Made by a program: the position numbers and the translations under genes | Assembly: GCA_963422675.2 (NCBI GenBank) | Contig: CAXVYS010000009.1 | Coordinates: 248,001 to 312,000 of the forward strand | Direction: 5' to 3' | Source of the DNA: UBA4416 sp963422675 | GTDB taxonomy: Bacteria; Bacteroidota; Bacteroidia; B-17B0; Aurantibacillaceae | DNA length: 64,000 bases | The notes under the pieces: model-generated | Told to the model about the DNA's origin: nothing | Databases searched by the model: none | Seen by the model: only the letters and a program-made list of their open reading frames with translations | Shown: one piece after another, positions 61,051 through 64,000 of the stretch | Position numbering within the stretch: position 1 is the first letter of the stretch | Layout of the letters: every line of letters starts with the position of its first letter

Positions 61051-63888
61051 ATGGAAACAGTACAGCCTAAAAAAAAGAAAAGCCTAATCAGAAGAATTTT
61101 TAAATGGACAGGGATAACATTCCTGGTTTTATTGATACTGGTGATTGCGGCACCTTTCCTTTTTAAAGATAAATTGGTTCAACTGGCAAAAGATGAAGCA
61201 AACAAAAGCTTAAATGCTAAAGTTGATTTTGGTGATTTTGACCTGACACTTTTCAGTTCATTTCCTGATTTCAGATTCAAAATTCAAAATGTAAGTGTGA
61301 TCAATGTAGAGCCTTTTTTAGGAGATACCTTAGCCTATATTAAAGAACTCTCTTTTGATTTGAATATTAAAAGTGTGATCAGCGGCGACAAATACCAGGT
61401 AAATTCTGTGGTAGTAGATAGCCCCGTAATTAATGCTACAGTATTGGCAGATGGAAGAGCAAGCTATGATATTGCCAAAGCAAGTACAGATACTACCTCT
61501 GCAACTCCAAAAGATACAAGTGCTACAAAGTTTGCATTGAAATTAAAATCTCTTGAGATCAAACATGCTAATATTTCTTACAATGATATGAAAGGAAATA
61601 TGTCGGCTGTTTTAAAAGATATGAATTACACGATGAGTGGTGATTTTACGCAGGATGTATTTGTATTAAGTAACCTTTTGGAAATTGCTGAAACCTCTTA
61701 TAATATGAGTGGTGTAGGGTACTTAACCAAAGTGAAAACCCGTTTTAAAGCAGATTTGGATATGGATATGCCTAATATGAAATTCACTTTTAAAGAAAAT
61801 GAATTAGGCCTTAATGATCTGGCTTTGGCTTTTGATGGGTTTGTAGCCATGCCTAAGGAAGATATTAATATGAATTTAAAATTTGCCACTAAGCAAACAG
61901 AATTCAAATCTATTTTATCGTTGATTCCAAGCGTATACTCAAAAGATTTTGCAACGGTAAAAACTTCCGGTAAATTGAAACTGGATGGATTTGCGAATGG
62001 CATCATGCATTCCAGCAAAGACGGAAAAAGCGATAAGTATCCTTCCTTTGAGGTTAATTTAGGTATAGCGGATGCGATGTTTAAATACCCTTCTTTACCA
62101 AAATCAGTTAACAATATTAATATTGATGTGCATGTGGAAAATAAAAAAGATTTTTTAGATGCGACAGTGATCGATGTGAACAAATTTCATTTGGAAATGG
62201 GAGGAAACCCTATCAATCTTTGGGCACATGTTAGAACACCTATCTCCGACCCTGATTTAAAAGCAGAAGTGAAAGCTGTTATTAACCTTGCTTCAGTAAA
62301 AGAATTTATTCCTCAGGAAAAAGGAGATGACCTTAGTGGGATCATTAAAGCGGATATAGCCGCTGCTGGCCGCATGAGTAGCATTGAGAAAAAGGAGTAT
62401 GATAAGTTTAAAATGGCAGGTAGTTTAGAAATTGATAAAATGAATTATAAAACAGCTTCTCTTCCTTACGAAGTATTATTAAATACCTTGAAGCTTAATT
62501 TCACGAACCAGTTTGTAGAGTTAGCGGCGTTTGATGCCAAGATGGGGAAATCGGATGTTAAGGCAAATGGGAAAATCGATAATTTTATGCAATACATTTT
62601 TAAAGATTCTTTAATTGTAGGGCATTTTAATATGCAATCCAATTTAATGGATATTAATCAGTTAATGTCTTCTTCTTCAACAAGTACTGCTCCGGCTAAA
62701 CCCGCAGCAGCTTCTGATACTGCGGCAATGAGTGTAGTGGAGGTTCCCGGAAACATTGATTTTGTATTAAATGCAAACATTGCTAAAGTATTGTATGATA
62801 ATTTAGTGATTGATAATATGGTTGGTAACATCGCCGTGAAAAAGAAAAAAGTGGATATGTCCAATTTAAAAATGGGATTATTAGGAGGTAATGTATTACT
62901 AAGCGGTTATTATGAAACTACTCATCCGAAAAAACCAACGATTGATTTTAATTTAAAAGTGGATAATTTCGATATTCAAAAAACGTTTAACGCGTTTAAT
63001 ACAGTTCAGAAAATTGCACCGATTGGCCAATATGCCAAAGGAATGTTTACCGCTACGCTGGAAGGCTTTAAAGCGGATCTGGATAGTAAAATGTCGCCTG
63101 TATTAACTTCTTTACAGGGTCATGGTGTATTTAAAACAAACAGCGTATCTGTTGGTGGGTTTCCTCCGTTTGTAAAACTGGGCGAAGCTTTAAAAGTAGA
63201 GCAGCTTAAGAATTTAGTAATTGAAAATGTGGTGGCTGACTATGAATTTAAAGACGGTCGTATCGCCTTAAGAAACCCTGTGAAAGTTAAAATCGGAAAA
63301 ATGAATGCCGATATTACCGGATCAACAGGCTTTGATCAAACCATTGATTACAACTGGAAAATGGTGGTTCCAACAGAAGTATTCGGTTCACAGGCAACTA
63401 CTATGGTATCCGGTTTATTGGGCCAGGCGAGTGCCGCAGCAGGTACTACTATTAGTTTACCAAAAACTATTAATGTAAATGTAGGTTTTGGAGGAACAGT
63501 GATGAAACCTACCATTAAAACCGGAATGAAAAGCGATGGTAAATCAACCACAGAAGCAGTAAAAGAACAGGTAATAGGTGCGGTAAAAGATAAAGCTAAT
63601 GAAGAAGCTCAAAAAATATTAGCTGATGCACAGGCACAAGCCGCAAAATTAAAAGCGGATGCACAGGCTGCATCAGATAAAATAAGAGCTGATGGTTATG
63701 CTGCTGCAGATAAACAATTGGAAGAAGTGAAAAATCCTTTGGCAAAAATAGCCGCTAAGAAAGCAGCAGAGCTTGCCAAAAAAGAAGTAGATAAGCAAGC
63801 GCAAAAAGTATTGGATGATGCTGACGCAAAAAGCCAGAAAATACTGGAAGATGCCAAGGCTAAGAGTGCTGCAGCTGCAGCAAAATAA
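61051..63888 (+). CDS. AsmA-family inner-membrane-anchored protein with coiled-coil tail
   Basis: The 945-aa protein has one N-terminal membrane segment (about 20-40) after a basic tail. A long repeating beta-rich domain follows, as in AsmA/TamB lipid-bridge proteins, with FGDFDLTLFSSFPDFRFKIQ and the C-terminal AsmA signature region (VKIGKMNADITGSTGFDQTI, about 748-767). The last ~100 residues are an Ala/Lys-rich coiled coil (DKANEEAQKILADAQAQAAK and later copies), which is unusual for the family. It may help lipid transport to the outer membrane. Confidence 0.85.
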   Translation: METVQPKKKKSLIRRIFKWTGITFLVLLILVIAAPFLFKDKLVQLAKDEANKSLNAKVDFGDFDLTLFSSFPDFRFKIQNVSVINVEPFLGDTLAYIKELSFDLNIKSVISGDKYQVNSVVVDSPVINATVLADGRASYDIAKASTDTTSATPKDTSATKFALKLKSLEIKHANISYNDMKGNMSAVLKDMNYTMSGDFTQDVFVLSNLLEIAETSYNMSGVGYLTKVKTRFKADLDMDMPNMKFTFKENELGLNDLALAFDGFVAMPKEDINMNLKFATKQTEFKSILSLIPSVYSKDFATVKTSGKLKLDGFANGIMHSSKDGKSDKYPSFEVNLGIADAMFKYPSLPKSVNNINIDVHVENKKDFLDATVIDVNKFHLEMGGNPINLWAHVRTPISDPDLKAEVKAVINLASVKEFIPQEKGDDLSGIIKADIAAAGRMSSIEKKEYDKFKMAGSLEIDKMNYKTASLPYEVLLNTLKLNFTNQFVELAAFDAKMGKSDVKANGKIDNFMQYIFKDSLIVGHFNMQSNLMDINQLMSSSSTSTAPAKPAAASDTAAMSVVEVPGNIDFVLNANIAKVLYDNLVIDNMVGNIAVKKKKVDMSNLKMGLLGGNVLLSGYYETTHPKKPTIDFNLKVDNFDIQKTFNAFNTVQKIAPIGQYAKGMFTATLEGFKADLDSKMSPVLTSLQGHGVFKTNSVSVGGFPPFVKLGEALKVEQLKNLVIENVVADYEFKDGRIALRNPVKVKIGKMNADITGSTGFDQTIDYNWKMVVPTEVFGSQATTMVSGLLGQASAAAGTTISLPKTINVNVGFGGTVMKPTIKTGMKSDGKSTTEAVKEQVIGAVKDKANEEAQKILADAQAQAAKLKADAQAASDKIRADGYAAADKQLEEVKNPLAKIAAKKAAELAKKEVDKQAQKVLDDADAKSQKILEDAKAKSAAAAAK

Positions 63889-63907
63889 GCTATTATAAAG
63901 CAATACC

Positions 63908-64000
63908 ATGGCAAAAGAACTTATTATAGAAAACAGTATTATGATCGATGCATCCCCGGCGAAAGTCTGGGATGTATTGGTTAATCCATTACAAACCAAA
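63908..64000 (+). CDS. SRPBCC/AHSA1-like protein, N-terminal part, cut by window edge
   Basis: ATG at 63908 begins 31 codons reading MAKELIIENSIMIDASPAKV then WDVLVNP, which has the order of strand, then ASPAKVWDVL helix, seen at the start of SRPBCC/START-like hydrophobic-ligand domains (AHSA1, polyketide cyclase-like). The gene continues beyond the window. It lies 19 bp after the AsmA-family gene. Confidence 0.6.
   Translation, partial: MAKELIIENSIMIDASPAKVWDVLVNPLQTK

Noticed and set aside
1..64000. CRISPR array, insertion sequence, prophage or integrative element
   Set aside because: No regularly spaced direct repeats, transposase, integrase or phage structural gene was recognised on either strand by eye; small or degenerate remnants could have been missed.

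Overview
The window looks like a chromosomal segment of an AT-rich, free-living, aerobic member of the Bacteroidota. Three things point there. Several secreted proteins end in type IX secretion (T9SS) C-terminal sorting domains (genes at 16611-18722, 28587-30452 and 58975-60837). Promoters follow the Bacteroidota -33 TTTG / -7 TAnnTTTG pattern (best at 16574-16605 and 19434-19464). Many genes belong to families typical of the phylum: DUF3822, DUF6089, DUF2723/GT117, TamL, a PorE-like OmpA protein, DUF3467. I saw no insertion sequence, phage gene, CRISPR array, rRNA or replication origin. The only RNA gene is a tRNA-Gln(UUG) at 31844-31916.

Layout. 1-4498 (minus): an envelope and cofactor run from rfbA through a polyprenyl synthase, a thioesterase, a PGI/PMI-type isomerase and lipB to a truncated serine hydrolase. 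4620-5687: heme A synthase. 5717-10129 (minus): a thioredoxin-fold lipoprotein-like protein lacking CxxC, rsmD, DUF3822, a LolA-like protein and a SpoU RNA methyltransferase. 10173-15653 (plus): TamL-like barrel, prfC, a STAS-like protein, a PaaY-like hexapeptide protein. 15743-18722 (minus): a DUF6089 barrel and a T9SS subtilase. 18768-22772 (plus): small exported proteins of unknown function around ettA. 22779-26657 (minus): DUF1304, DUF3467, htpG, fabH. 26817-31766 (plus): a helical protein, a T9SS-exported PHP metallohydrolase and a nine-repeat exported protein. 32057-36887 (plus): a large GT117 membrane protein, a small unknown protein, proC, a small membrane protein. 36961-40935 (minus): glutathione peroxidase and an overlapping pair of large unknown exported proteins. 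41004-43911: ctaB with two subunit III genes and a subunit IV gene of an aa3-type oxidase. 44024-47375: pentapeptide protein, then minus-strand SanA-like, UbiA-type, small membrane protein, yicC. 47456-52082 (plus): isoaspartyl peptidase, ribD, an EamA transporter, YigZ and an aminotransferase. 52101-64000: dacB, trmN6, a TPR protein, a PorE-like protein with an adjoining histidine kinase, a glycine-rich T9SS protein, an AsmA-like protein and the start of an SRPBCC protein.

How the genes work together. Most of the window is core housekeeping: translation (prfC, ettA, rsmD, trmN6, SpoU methylase, yicC), respiration (ctaA, ctaB, cox subunits, probable menaquinone prenylation), cofactors (lipB, ribD), wall and envelope (dacB, rfbA, TamL, AsmA, DUF2723). 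The less explained content is extracellular. It comprises T9SS cargo, a possible T9SS outer-membrane anchor (PorE-like) next to a sensor kinase, the repeat protein at 30684-31766 and the overlapping pair at 37548-40935.

The observations I find most worth checking are a four-arm A-B-A'-B' inverted-repeat element just downstream of htpG (23508-23601), a second structured intergenic element at 44618-44679, an apparent ATT start codon for ribD, the nine-repeat exported protein, and the overlapping 345-aa/792-aa gene pair. None of these clearly amounts to a new defence or metabolic system. I saw no strong evidence of a multi-gene accessory island.
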